The notes beneath the pieces are model-generated. The model made no database searches and was not told the DNA's origin. It was given only the letters and a program-made list of their open reading frames with translations. DNA of 64,000 bases from an uncultured bacterium (GTDB lineage Bacteria; Verrucomicrobiota; Lentisphaeria; Victivallales; UBA1829): contig CASFTV010000001.1 of assembly GCA_949297765.1 (NCBI GenBank), positions 248,001 through 312,000 of the forward strand, written 5' to 3'. Every line of letters begins with the position of its first letter. Positions within the stretch are counted from its first letter, which is position 1. Positions 42,986-51,516 of the stretch are shown here, one piece after another. The translations under genes and the position numbers were made by a program.

Positions 42986-44521
42986 TCAGGCGTCGCGGCA
43001 GGAGGGGTAGTCCGCGCTTCCCGCGGCGAGATATCCGCCGCTCTTTCCGCTGTCGTCGTCCGTACACCAGAAGGAGTAGAGATCGCCGTCCGTCAGGGTA
43101 AAGCGGAGTTTGAGTTCCCCTTCCGGAAGAGTCTCCCGGTTCTTCCAGCAGAGCCGCATACAGCAGGAATCGCCGGAAAATGGAAGACACTCTTCCGCGG
43201 AAAAGCCGGGGAGTTTCTGCCCGGAGGAATCGAAAACTTCCGCACGCAGTCCGCCTGCCGCCGCATTGACAAAAAGATATTTCCCGGGACGGAGAAAACG
43301 GCGGGTTGTCAGGAATCCGTGTCCCGTCGAACGCATGGAGGCGAACCCATCCCGGCGCAGTTCGGCAAACCCGGTCGCGCCGCCGGCGTACATGGCCGCC
43401 TCCACGGGAGCGCTTCCTGTTTTCGGACGGGAAACGGCATCCCATGCTCCGTAATAGAAGCGGAGTCTGTCACGGAAGACCAGACAGAGTCCGCCGGCAG
43501 CATGAAGATATCCCCGGTCCCAGTCGCCCTCTTTTCTGGTGCATCTCAGTGCCGGCTGCCGGTTTTCAGGACGGAGCCAGTGAAATCCGTCGCGGCTGAA
43601 CGCATAGTGCAGATCGTTGCGTTTCGGGACACCGAGTCGGGCGCAGACATCGTTTTCCGGTCCGTTGAAGATTGCAAACAGACCAAGCATCAGCGATTCG
43701 TAGGGAGCCGCATTGAGGTCATAGAGCTGAGAATGAGGAATTCCGGTTCCTTCCTCCGGGGGATCGAAGCGGTCCGCACGCGCCCACGGAATGCGGTCTT
43801 CCGGACTCCATGGCAGACCGGCAAATCCGGGCCGGGCGAAATAATCGCGAGTCCGCCCGAACGGTTCATAGAAACTGCGGATGCTGAAGACCCAGCGTTT
43901 GAGGAAGGGATCGTAAAAGAAGCTGGTATTGTCGCCGCAGGGGCCGGCCGGCGAACGGAAGTTCCAGCGGATGCCGTCGGGAGAAGTGTAAAGTTCGCCG
44001 CTTTCCGTTCCGTTGTGGCGGAAGAAGAGAAACATTTTCCAGCGTTCGTCCGGGGAGTCCGTTTCCTGATCGAGCCAGACGAGTCCGCCGTCGCGCCGGA
44101 AGTCCGGCCGGATGGGAAGAATGGCATTGGTATGACCTTCCACCCCGAAATCGGGACGTTCCCACCGAATGCCGTCGGTGCTGACCGCGCAGGCCGTTCC
44201 CCGGAACCATCCGGCGTGATAGTAAAGTTTGTAAAGATGGTCGGAGGGATCGTACCAGACTCCGTCGTTGAACGGCGCGGCAAGCGGCTGGCTTCCATCG
44301 CCGATTTCGAGTTCCGTTTCGGGTTTCAGAACGGGATTCCCGTCAAACGGAATCAGCGAATGGAAGATCCGGATACAGTCTGTGGATTCAATCAACCAGT
44401 CATCCACAAAAAGCTGACGGCCCGGACGGAGAACCAGAGGTTCGCCGGTCTCTTCCAGCCACGGAACGGGAAGCGGGGAACGCTGTTCATCAAAAAAACT
44501 TTTCCTGATATCAGAAATCAT
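42986..44521 (-). CDS. Five-bladed beta-propeller glycosidase-like protein (GH32/43/117-like)
   Basis: 511 residues from MISDIRKS with AAGGAG at nine bases. There is no signal peptide. RQLFVDDWLIES near the N-terminus and repeated blades of the type VWYDPSDHLYKLYYH, STDGIRWERP, YAFSRDGFHWLRP resemble the predicted five-bladed-propeller sugar hydrolases common in Planctomycetes and Lentisphaerota. The C-terminal ~130 residues form an extra beta domain. The catalytic carboxylates cannot be assigned with confidence. It is divergent from an AraC regulator. Confidence 0.65.
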   Translation of the reverse strand: MISDIRKSFFDEQRSPLPVPWLEETGEPLVLRPGRQLFVDDWLIESTDCIRIFHSLIPFDGNPVLKPETELEIGDGSQPLAAPFNDGVWYDPSDHLYKLYYHAGWFRGTACAVSTDGIRWERPDFGVEGHTNAILPIRPDFRRDGGLVWLDQETDSPDERWKMFLFFRHNGTESGELYTSPDGIRWNFRSPAGPCGDNTSFFYDPFLKRWVFSIRSFYEPFGRTRDYFARPGFAGLPWSPEDRIPWARADRFDPPEEGTGIPHSQLYDLNAAPYESLMLGLFAIFNGPENDVCARLGVPKRNDLHYAFSRDGFHWLRPENRQPALRCTRKEGDWDRGYLHAAGGLCLVFRDRLRFYYGAWDAVSRPKTGSAPVEAAMYAGGATGFAELRRDGFASMRSTGHGFLTTRRFLRPGKYLFVNAAAGGLRAEVFDSSGQKLPGFSAEECLPFSGDSCCMRLCWKNRETLPEGELKLRFTLTDGDLYSFWCTDDDSGKSGGYLAAGSADYPSCRDA

Positions 44522-44624
44522 GCTCTTTTTCTCCTTGTAATTCTTTTTTGTTCTGCTTATATTATATAGAAAAAAAGCAAAATTCGCTATATAAAAAATC
44601 AGGAGATTATATAAAAAAACAATC
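44522..44624. promoter_or_regulatory. Divergent control region with TATATA(A/G)AAAAA repeats
   Basis: TATATAAAAAA occurs at 44588-44598 and 44608-44618, exactly 20 bp apart, and a related TATATAGAAAAA begins at 44563. TATAAT on the minus strand (near 44562-44568) could be the -10 for the propeller gene. The AraC gene start lacks a close ribosome site; AGGAG lies about 20 bases upstream. Confidence 0.45.
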
Positions 44625-45482
44625 ATGCATTACGGATATGAGTTTCGAATTCCACAGAAATCGCGCTGTCCCCGAGTGAACGAGGCTCTGGCGATTCTGA
44701 CGGTGCGCAATCCGCTTTGGGTGCTTTCCGCGAGCTACTGGGAAAACCGGAAACCATGGTATGTGCCTTCGCGCAGGATCGGGGATCATTTCTGTCTCTT
44801 CGTCGAATCCGGATGTGTGCGGATGGAAACGGAACGGGGAACCCGGAATCTGTCGGCGGGGGAGTGGTGCCTGCTGAAAATCGGAGAGCTTCATGCGTTC
44901 GGACTGGCGGAGGGCTGTTCTCTCTGCTCCCATGTGATCGTTCATGCGCGCCCGGCGTATTCGCCGCTCCGGGATCCGGCGGAACTGCTGCGGACGCCGT
45001 TTTTCCATTTTTCCCCGGAAGAGTGCGTCCGGATGCGGAGGATGATCGGGTTCTGCGAATGGAACAGGGAAGGGGGACACGGGTATTTTTCCGCCTTTCT
45101 GAATGCAAAACTTCTGGAACTTGTGCCGGATTCGGAAAACTGGATTCCGATCCCGGAGGAGATTCGGAATGCGCATGTCGCGGCGATGTGCCGGTTTGCG
45201 GAATTGAATTTCCGAAGCAGGATCGCCGTAAAGGATCTTGCGGCTGCGGCGGGAATCGGGGAAGCGCAGTGCCGCCGTCTTTTCCTGAGCTGCCTGCACT
45301 GTACGCCGTCGGAATATCTGATGAACCAGCGGATATTTTCGGCGGCACGGGAGCTGCGGGAGGGACGGAAAAGCATCAAGGAGATCGCGCTGGAGTACGC
45401 CTTTGCCTCGCCAAGCCATTTCTGCGCGGTTTTCCGCCGGAAAATGAAGCGGACTCCGGAAGAATATCGGAATCTTCCTTGA
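44625..45482 (+). CDS. AraC-family transcriptional regulator
   Basis: 285 residues: N-terminal cupin-like part (LSAGEWCLLKIGELHAF) and C-terminal AraC double HTH (AVKDLAAAAGIGEAQCRRLF; IKEIALEYAFASPSHFCAVF). The start is the ATG at 44625; it has no good Shine-Dalgarno nearby, so a slightly different start or leaderless translation is possible. Its likely target is the divergent propeller gene and perhaps the three-gene cassette beyond it. Confidence 0.88.
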   Translation: MHYGYEFRIPQKSRCPRVNEALAILTVRNPLWVLSASYWENRKPWYVPSRRIGDHFCLFVESGCVRMETERGTRNLSAGEWCLLKIGELHAFGLAEGCSLCSHVIVHARPAYSPLRDPAELLRTPFFHFSPEECVRMRRMIGFCEWNREGGHGYFSAFLNAKLLELVPDSENWIPIPEEIRNAHVAAMCRFAELNFRSRIAVKDLAAAAGIGEAQCRRLFLSCLHCTPSEYLMNQRIFSAARELREGRKSIKEIALEYAFASPSHFCAVFRRKMKRTPEEYRNLP

Positions 45483-45590
45483 AAATACGGGAAACGGAGG
45501 TATTTTCCTGAAATCGGAATTTTCTGAATGCCGGAAAAGAGGATGGTTCTCTTTTTTCCGGCGGAATGCGAGATTGGAGTGTTGCAAACG

Positions 45591-47411
45591 ATGAGTTCGG
45601 TCAAGGAATCGCGTCCGGGGCGTTTTGCATTTGCCGCGGAAGCGCTGGCGCTGGTGTATGTGTTTCTGCTTCCGCTGAAGTTCGGTTCCATTGTCGGGAT
45701 TCCGGACATTACGATGATCTACTGGACGGAATGGTTTCCTCTGGTTCTTTCTCCGTGGCCGCCGGCGCTTCTGGCAGTGTTTTCCGCATTTCTGCTTCTG
45801 GTGGTTCTGACAGCTGTTCCGAAGAGTCCGCGATGGACATGGAACGGGGTTCTGGCGCTGCTCTGGCTGGCATTTGCGGGAGCGGGAACGCTCGGAGCGT
45901 TTGCCGAAGGGACGGTGGTGAATTATCCGATGCACATGATTCCCTACGGGTTCGGGCTCGCCTGTGCGGCGCTGGCGTTTGCCATTCTGCTGGACAACCG
46001 TCCGGATTTCGGATTCCGTCTTCTCGGTGCGGCGGCTCTCGGAGCGGTCTTCTCGCTTTATTCGGGTCTGAGCCAGTATTTCTCCGGATTCGATGCAACG
46101 CTGGAACAGCTTCGGAAAATGGAAGCCGAGGGGATGTATTTTCACAACAACATGAAACTTCGTCTGAGTGAGCAGAGAATCAGCGCGGACTTTTCCGCCT
46201 GCAACGCCTATGCGGGATATCTGCTTCTGGTCTCTCCGGTGCTGATTGCATGGCTGTGGAAAGCCGGAGCGAGGGTCAGTCCGCCGCGGCTGAGCCGCTG
46301 TCTGTTCGGGATTCCGGCGTTTCTGATCTGTGCGTATGTTCTGCTGAAGACGGGGAGTCGCGGAGCGGTGCTCGCGGCCGGTCTGGCGCTGATCGGCTGT
46401 CTGCTCGCATTGCATCTTCCGCGCCGGGTCCGCTGGGGCGTGCTGGCGCTGATTCCGGCCGGAGCGGGAGCGTTTGCGCTGATGCTGGCTCTCGGGCGCG
46501 GAGTGAAATCCATGATTTTCCGGCTGGATTATTTTCAGGCGGCCTTCCGCATGATGCTTGAATCGCCGTGGATCGGGAAGGGGTGGGGCGGATTCTTCCA
46601 GCACTATCTGACGATGAAACTGCTGGAAAACGACGAAGCGCCGAAATCCCCGCACAATCTTCTTCTGACCCCCGGATCCCAGGCCGGTGCTGTGGCGTTT
46701 CTGCTGATTCTGGCGATAGTGGTAATCGCGGGGGTGTTCTGTTTCCGCTATCTCCGGCGTCATTCGCTCCGGGAGGTGTTCCCGGATGGACAGATCCTCC
46801 AGAGCGCGGCGGTTTACGGACTGACCGCCTGGGGAATCCACGCAATGATGGAGGTCAGTTACGAGACGCCCGCTTCCATGACGCTTGCCATTGTCTACGG
46901 GATGATTCTCTGTACGCTGAAGGAGAACAGGCCGTCTCCGCCGCAGGAAGAAGCAGCGCCGCATCCGGGAATCTGGAAAACGATGCTGATCTCAGGTTCT
47001 GTCTGTGCAATGATCTGTTCTCTGCTGACCTCGGATCGTCTGATCCGCTTTGAACTTGCGTATGAAGAGCTGACCAATCTTCAGGATCCGCGTTTCAGTC
47101 TGAGGAAACTGCCTGCGGAGCCGGGAGAGGTCCTGCAGGCGGCCGCACGCTGTGACGAAGTCGCCCCCGCATCTCCGTTCCAGTGCCGGAGTTTGAGTTC
47201 GTATTTTGCCTCCCGGCAGGATTGGGCGGAAGCGGAGAAATATCTGGATGAGGCGATCCGCCGGGCTCCGTCGATGGCGGCGTTCCATTTTCAGCGCTAC
47301 CGTCTTCTGCGCCGCGATCCCGCCCGCAGCGATGAGGCGCTCCGTTCCCTGGAGACCGCCCGGAAGCTCTCACCGAAGAATCCGGTGTACAAACAGGAGA
47401 TGCCGGAGTGA
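45591..47411 (+). CDS. O-antigen-ligase-like polymerase/ligase with TPR tail
   Basis: 606 residues from MSSVKESR (GGAG eleven bases upstream; the frame opens earlier at 45528 without a site). About eleven to twelve membrane helices carry the Wzy_C/WaaL-type pattern: a long outer loop (about 150-200), LLKTGSRGA (the usual TxSRG-type motif) and SPHNLLL (SHN-like). After the last helix (~470-490) a soluble tail contains TPR-like helices (AEKYLDEAIRRAPSMAAFHFQRYRLL). It would join or polymerise glycan chains on a lipid carrier at the outer face of the inner membrane. Its stop overlaps the ispH start (GTGA). Confidence 0.8.
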   Translation: MSSVKESRPGRFAFAAEALALVYVFLLPLKFGSIVGIPDITMIYWTEWFPLVLSPWPPALLAVFSAFLLLVVLTAVPKSPRWTWNGVLALLWLAFAGAGTLGAFAEGTVVNYPMHMIPYGFGLACAALAFAILLDNRPDFGFRLLGAAALGAVFSLYSGLSQYFSGFDATLEQLRKMEAEGMYFHNNMKLRLSEQRISADFSACNAYAGYLLLVSPVLIAWLWKAGARVSPPRLSRCLFGIPAFLICAYVLLKTGSRGAVLAAGLALIGCLLALHLPRRVRWGVLALIPAGAGAFALMLALGRGVKSMIFRLDYFQAAFRMMLESPWIGKGWGGFFQHYLTMKLLENDEAPKSPHNLLLTPGSQAGAVAFLLILAIVVIAGVFCFRYLRRHSLREVFPDGQILQSAAVYGLTAWGIHAMMEVSYETPASMTLAIVYGMILCTLKENRPSPPQEEAAPHPGIWKTMLISGSVCAMICSLLTSDRLIRFELAYEELTNLQDPRFSLRKLPAEPGEVLQAAARCDEVAPASPFQCRSLSSYFASRQDWAEAEKYLDEAIRRAPSMAAFHFQRYRLLRRDPARSDEALRSLETARKLSPKNPVYKQEMPE

Positions 47412-48301
47412 AAGGATTTGTTTTTGTCGCGCCGGTACGCGGTTTCTGTTCCGGGGTGGAGCGGGCGATCAAACTGGTGGAGGAGGCGCTCCAGAACGGA
47501 CCGTTTCCGGTCCGGGTTCTGCATGAGATTGTACACAATGAACATGTGGTGGAATCTTTCCGCTCCCGGGGAGTGGTCTTTTCCGAAGAGCTGGATCCTT
47601 CCTGGAGCGGAGGAACTCTGATCTTCAGCGCGCACGGCGTTTCCCGGGAGATTGAGGAGACCGCCCGGAAAATGAACGTGCATCTTCTGGATGCGACCTG
47701 TCCGATTGTCAAGGGGGTCCATCGGAGAGCCGCGGAACTGGAGGGAGAGGGGTGTTCGCTGATCCTGATCGGGAAACGTTCCCACCGCGAAATCGAAGGA
47801 GTGATCGGCCGACTGAAAAAAACGCCGTATATTGTTGAAACGCCGGAGGATCTCTGCCGTCTGCCCGTTTCTCCGGAGGGCCGCTGGGCGTGTCTTACGC
47901 AGACGACGCTGAGCGCAGACGACTGTGCCGGACTTTTCAAGGCTCTGGAACAGCGGATTCCGGGAATCCGGATCGGCAGCGGCATCTGCGGCGCGACGGC
48001 CGCCCGTCAGAAGGCGGTCCGGGAACTGGCAGCGCTCTGCACAACGATTGTGGTGATCGGCTCACCGGGAAGCTCCAATTCCCGGAAACTCCGCGATGTG
48101 GCGGAATCCTGCGGCAGGCGCGCGCTGCTGATCTCCTGCGCGGATGAACTGAATCCGGCGGATCTTCCGGCAGGGAACATCGGCGTGACTTCCGGGGCCT
48201 CCGCTCCGGAGTATCTGCTCCGGGAAACGGTTGAGAAGCTCTGTTCCGCCGGATGGATCGAACGCTCTCCGGAAGATTTTTCCGGCAGACGTCCCGACTG
48301 A
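47408..48301 (+). CDS. ispH: 4-hydroxy-3-methylbut-2-enyl diphosphate reductase (IspH/LytB)
   Basis: The last step of the MEP isoprenoid pathway, making IPP and DMAPP with a [4Fe-4S] cluster. 297 residues, normal length. Cluster ligands Cys14 (RGFCSGV), Cys98 (DATCP) and Cys194 (GICGATAARQ) are present, with substrate-site His43, His76 and the SSNS motif. The start is GTG, overlapping the upstream stop by four bases, with AGGAG eight bases ahead. Coupling to an O-antigen-ligase-like gene is unusual, but both depend on polyprenyl carriers. Confidence 0.96.
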   Translation: MKGFVFVAPVRGFCSGVERAIKLVEEALQNGPFPVRVLHEIVHNEHVVESFRSRGVVFSEELDPSWSGGTLIFSAHGVSREIEETARKMNVHLLDATCPIVKGVHRRAAELEGEGCSLILIGKRSHREIEGVIGRLKKTPYIVETPEDLCRLPVSPEGRWACLTQTTLSADDCAGLFKALEQRIPGIRIGSGICGATAARQKAVRELAALCTTIVVIGSPGSSNSRKLRDVAESCGRRALLISCADELNPADLPAGNIGVTSGASAPEYLLRETVEKLCSAGWIERSPEDFSGRRPD

Positions 48302-48306
48302 TCCGT

Positions 48307-49362
48307 TCAGAGTTTTCCGATGAAATTCTTCAGAATGCGGAGGGTATCCTCCATGCCCTGAATGGAGATCCATTCCTCAGCCATGTGGACGCCGCCGGCG
48401 TCCGTACCAAGAATGGCGATCGGAACGCCGCTGCGAGCGAAATGCCGCGCATCGGTTGCTCCGTGCATCCGGAAGAACGGAATTTCGCGCCCGGGATACT
48501 GCTCCTGCATGGTTTTCCGGAGAAGCTGCATAGCGGGATGGTTCTCGTCCACAAAAAGCGGACTGGTCTCCTGATCGACGGTGACTTCAAGCCCGGTCAG
48601 TTCCCGGACTCTGCGAAGGATTTCTCCGCGGTTTTCTTCCCGGACAAACCGGATGTTCAGCACCATTTCCGCAGTATCGGGGATCTGGTTTCCTGCGGAT
48701 CCGGCGGAGAGAATGCAGGGCGCCATGGAATCTCCCCAGTGATCGTCCGGGAGTGCGGGCCATGCGGAACGCAGGTTCCGGTAGCCGTCGATCAGACGGT
48801 CGATCGGATTGTCCAGACACCACGGGATGGAGGCGTGTCCGCCTTTTCCGGAAGCCCGCAGGGTCAGGACAAGAATTCCTTTCTGTGCGCAGGCGATCGC
48901 ACCGGGGGCTCCGTCCAGAACCAGAATCATTTTCCGTGCGCCGTATCCCTGCTTGACCATGAACGCGGTCGTTTCCCCTCCGATCTCCTCGTCGGAGGTG
49001 AAGATCGCCGAGATGCCCGGTTTCCCTGCACAGTCGCACAGAAGACGGGCGATGATGACCGCATGACCAAGACAATCGGCGGTTCCGCGGCCGAAGAGTT
49101 TTCCGTCACGCTCTTCCGGTTCGAACATTGAATCGGGTGCGGGGACCACGTCCAGATGCGCGTTCAGAAGGACATCCTGAATCCTTCCGGGGGAGGTGGC
49201 GGCGTACAGAATTTTCCGTCCGTTCAGTTCCTGAATTTCGCAATGCAGTCCGTGCACACGCAGAAATTCATGCATGCACTCCACCGCCCTGTTGACGCAG
49301 GGAACATTCTCCGACACCGGTTTGCAGCGAATCGACTCCTTCAGCAGTTCCAAATCCATCAT
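48307..49362 (-). CDS. M20 family metallopeptidase (ArgE/DapE-like)
   Basis: 351 residues from MMDLELLK (GGGAG seven bases upstream; the longer frame start is unsupported). Two-zinc site residues are visible: NAHLDVVPA, the bridging Asp in GRGTADC, catalytic Glu and ligand in TSDEEIGG, VLDGAPG, and the final His in GGVHMAEEW. The dimerisation domain contains KGGHASIPW. It would hydrolyse N-acyl amino acids or dipeptides; ArgE, DapE or dipeptidase roles cannot be separated. It is convergent with ispH, five bases apart, and has its own promoter-like site. Confidence 0.9.
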   Translation of the reverse strand: MMDLELLKESIRCKPVSENVPCVNRAVECMHEFLRVHGLHCEIQELNGRKILYAATSPGRIQDVLLNAHLDVVPAPDSMFEPEERDGKLFGRGTADCLGHAVIIARLLCDCAGKPGISAIFTSDEEIGGETTAFMVKQGYGARKMILVLDGAPGAIACAQKGILVLTLRASGKGGHASIPWCLDNPIDRLIDGYRNLRSAWPALPDDHWGDSMAPCILSAGSAGNQIPDTAEMVLNIRFVREENRGEILRRVRELTGLEVTVDQETSPLFVDENHPAMQLLRKTMQEQYPGREIPFFRMHGATDARHFARSGVPIAILGTDAGGVHMAEEWISIQGMEDTLRILKNFIGKL

Positions 49363-49406
49363 CTGTTTTCTCCCGGGATTGTTGTTCCTCTTTGAATTCA
49401 TTCAGT

Positions 49407-49434
49407 AAGATAGCACAGGGACAAACAAAAACAA
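49407..49434 (-). promoter_or_regulatory. Possible promoter of M20 peptidase gene
   Basis: TTGTTT, 16 bases, TATCTT on the minus strand, 45 bases before the start; the same -10 and spacing as the ilvC site. Confidence 0.4.
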
Positions 49435-49482
49435 GAAGCAGGCTTTTTTCTTTTGAAGATTTCCCCGTTCCGCGGAAGGAGC

Positions 49483-50421
49483 TTACAGCTCCCGGACGAG
49501 CGAACAGGCCAGATTGAACCGGCAAACCCGGCAGAGTTCCGGAATGCCGCATTCCGGGAAATCCGACGCGCAGACCACATTGCCCGGCCGGATTCTGGAA
49601 CGCATCCATGCGATGCTTTCTCCCATCAGTTCCTCCGCCCGGTCCGGATCTCCGGAGATTTCGAGGCCGTTCCAGTGTCCGTTTTCCGGAAGAAAGAAAA
49701 AGCTGACCGCCGCAGTTTCCCGGAAATTTTCCCGGATGTACCACGCGAACAGATCCGCACCGGCCTGCAGAACCGAGCGTTCCGTTTCGCGGAAGGAGAA
49801 GCGCATGGAACACCGCATCTCCGGTTCGCTCCAGAAAACGCCCGGATTGCTCCAGATCCGTATGCCGTCGAAATAGGATTCGTATTCTTCATTGAGATTG
49901 ATCCGGTTCGGCTTCTGGAAACGGATCACGGAAGAGGGAATCTGGGTGGAAAAACAGAAATTCAGCGCCTCCGAAAGATCGTGACGTCCCTTGCGGAACA
50001 GATCCTCCGGAGGGAGCGGGAAATCCGGAAAGGGGAGCTTTTCAGGAGAATCGGAGGCAAGCTCTTCCGTCTTCCGCTCCAGCGCTTCCAGAAGAAGCTG
50101 TTCCAGACGGCGGCGGAATGCGCGCGGACGCAGTTTTTCCGGGAGAAAACGGACTCGGTCAAGAGCGGTTTTCCACGCTTCATCCATCTGTTCTTCGAGC
50201 CATTCCGGGAAGAGAAGGGTTTTCTTTCCCCGGTAAACGGCGGCGACAGCGGGATCCGCAAAGACATCCCATCCGCCCTGCGCGGCGTAATAATGCAGAA
50301 AATATCCGCGTTCGCAGTGAAGAAAGCGAAGATGCCGCGTCAGAGACCAGGAGAACTCCGTCTCCGGGAGTTCCAGAGTAAAATCAGACGCGGTGGAAAT
50401 CTCGCGTCTGAAATTTCTCAT
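49483..50421 (-). CDS. Cas4/RecB-like PD-(D/E)XK protein with Fe-S cysteine set, possibly degenerate
   Basis: 312 residues. The N-terminal FSWSLTRHLRFLHCERGYFLHYY resembles the SxS-x-x-Cys start of Cas4/AddB-type nucleases. The C-terminal ELCRVCRFNLAC has the C-x2-C-x5-C spacing that, with the N-terminal Cys, binds their [4Fe-4S] cluster. The nuclease core is less clear: FDGIRIWSNPGVFW could hold the metal Asp, but the usual E-x-K strand reads SEPEMRCSMRF, so catalysis may be lost. QAGADLFAWYI matches the QLxxY-type motif loosely. The ATG overlaps the sppA stop (ATGA). No CRISPR or cas genes are nearby; a role in DNA repair is as likely. Confidence 0.6.
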   Translation of the reverse strand: MRNFRREISTASDFTLELPETEFSWSLTRHLRFLHCERGYFLHYYAAQGGWDVFADPAVAAVYRGKKTLLFPEWLEEQMDEAWKTALDRVRFLPEKLRPRAFRRRLEQLLLEALERKTEELASDSPEKLPFPDFPLPPEDLFRKGRHDLSEALNFCFSTQIPSSVIRFQKPNRINLNEEYESYFDGIRIWSNPGVFWSEPEMRCSMRFSFRETERSVLQAGADLFAWYIRENFRETAAVSFFFLPENGHWNGLEISGDPDRAEELMGESIAWMRSRIRPGNVVCASDFPECGIPELCRVCRFNLACSLVREL

Positions 50422-51515
50422 TGCAGGAAATCCTGAGGCAGGAAATAGAGACAGCCGCGCGGAAGACGGGGTTCCGTCAGTCCGGGCAGACTCAAGCGCA
50501 GCGCTTTCGGGGCGTTGGCCTCCGCTCCGAACAGAAAATTGAGGAAGGAGTTGTTGCGTTTGTAGCGGACAACCTTCAGACTTCCGGGATCGCAGCCGGC
50601 GAGTTTCTCCGCTTTGGCGACGGCTTCGGGCATGCGTCCGATTTCGTCGATCAGGCCGAGTTTAAGGGCGCGCGATCCATGGAGGATTCGTCCGTCGCCG
50701 ATCTCCGTTGTCCGGATTTTTTCAACGGGAATTTTGCGTCCGGCGGAGACCAGGCGGACAAATTCCCCATAACATTCATCCACAAGCGACTGCACCAGCG
50801 CAATCTCTTCCGGTGTGCGCGGACGTGCTCCGTTGAGCATGTCCTTCATTTTCCCTGATTTGTAAACCTCCGACTGCACACCGATTTTATCCAGCAGACC
50901 TCTGTAATTGTAGGTTGAAATAATCACGCCGATGCTTCCGGTCATGGTCAGACGGCTGGCGACAATCCAGTCGCATGCGACCGCGGCATAATATCCGCCG
51001 CTTGCCGCCATCGAGTTCATCAGCGCAACAACCGGTTTGCTCTTTTTCAGCTGCTGAACGGCCATGTGAATATCGTCCGCCGCGGTCACTTCTCCTCCGG
51101 GAGTGTTGAGATTCAGGATCACCGCCCGGACATCCGGATCTTTTTCCGCTTTTTTCAGCTGACGGCAGATCAATGTGGAGTCTGCATTTTCGCTGTAGCC
51201 GCCGTTTTCGTTGAGGATGATTCCGCAGACGTCGATCACGGCGATCTTTCCTTCGTTCCCCGACCGTTCATCACCGAATTCCTCCTCCGGATCTTCCCGG
51301 TCGATTTTCTGGAGATTTCCTGCGAAGACGGAAATTTTCCCATTCAGGCTCCAGAGCGCCGTCACGCCGAGAATCAGGGCAATCACGGCAACCGCGAAGC
51401 ATCCGAGCAGACAGCCGAAGCAGCCTTTGCCCTTCTTTTTCTCCTCCCGCGGAGGAAGGACGGACTGTTTCTCCGGCGACGGTTCAATCACAATGGTCTT
51501 CTCTTCTTCCATCAT
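50418..51515 (-). CDS. sppA: Signal peptide peptidase SppA (S49)
   Basis: 365 residues, the short SppA form with a single catalytic domain. A basic cytoplasmic tail (1-31) is followed by one transmembrane helix (~33-58). The periplasmic S49 domain has LNLNTPGGEV, the nucleophile Ser in MNSMAASGGYYAA, and a conserved Lys in the SGKMKDML region. It degrades cleaved signal peptides. The start is ATGATG with AAAGGA inside the end of the upstream PfkB gene, one base after its stop. It is in the gltX-def operon. Confidence 0.92.
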   Translation of the reverse strand: MMEEEKTIVIEPSPEKQSVLPPREEKKKGKGCFGCLLGCFAVAVIALILGVTALWSLNGKISVFAGNLQKIDREDPEEEFGDERSGNEGKIAVIDVCGIILNENGGYSENADSTLICRQLKKAEKDPDVRAVILNLNTPGGEVTAADDIHMAVQQLKKSKPVVALMNSMAASGGYYAAVACDWIVASRLTMTGSIGVIISTYNYRGLLDKIGVQSEVYKSGKMKDMLNGARPRTPEEIALVQSLVDECYGEFVRLVSAGRKIPVEKIRTTEIGDGRILHGSRALKLGLIDEIGRMPEAVAKAEKLAGCDPGSLKVVRYKRNNSFLNFLFGAEANAPKALRLSLPGLTEPRLPRGCLYFLPQDFLQ

Positions 51516-51516
51516 T

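Noticed and set aside
49483-50421. CRISPR-Cas locus suggested by the Cas4-like gene
   Set aside because: No repeat-spacer array and no cas1, cas2 or effector genes anywhere in the window.
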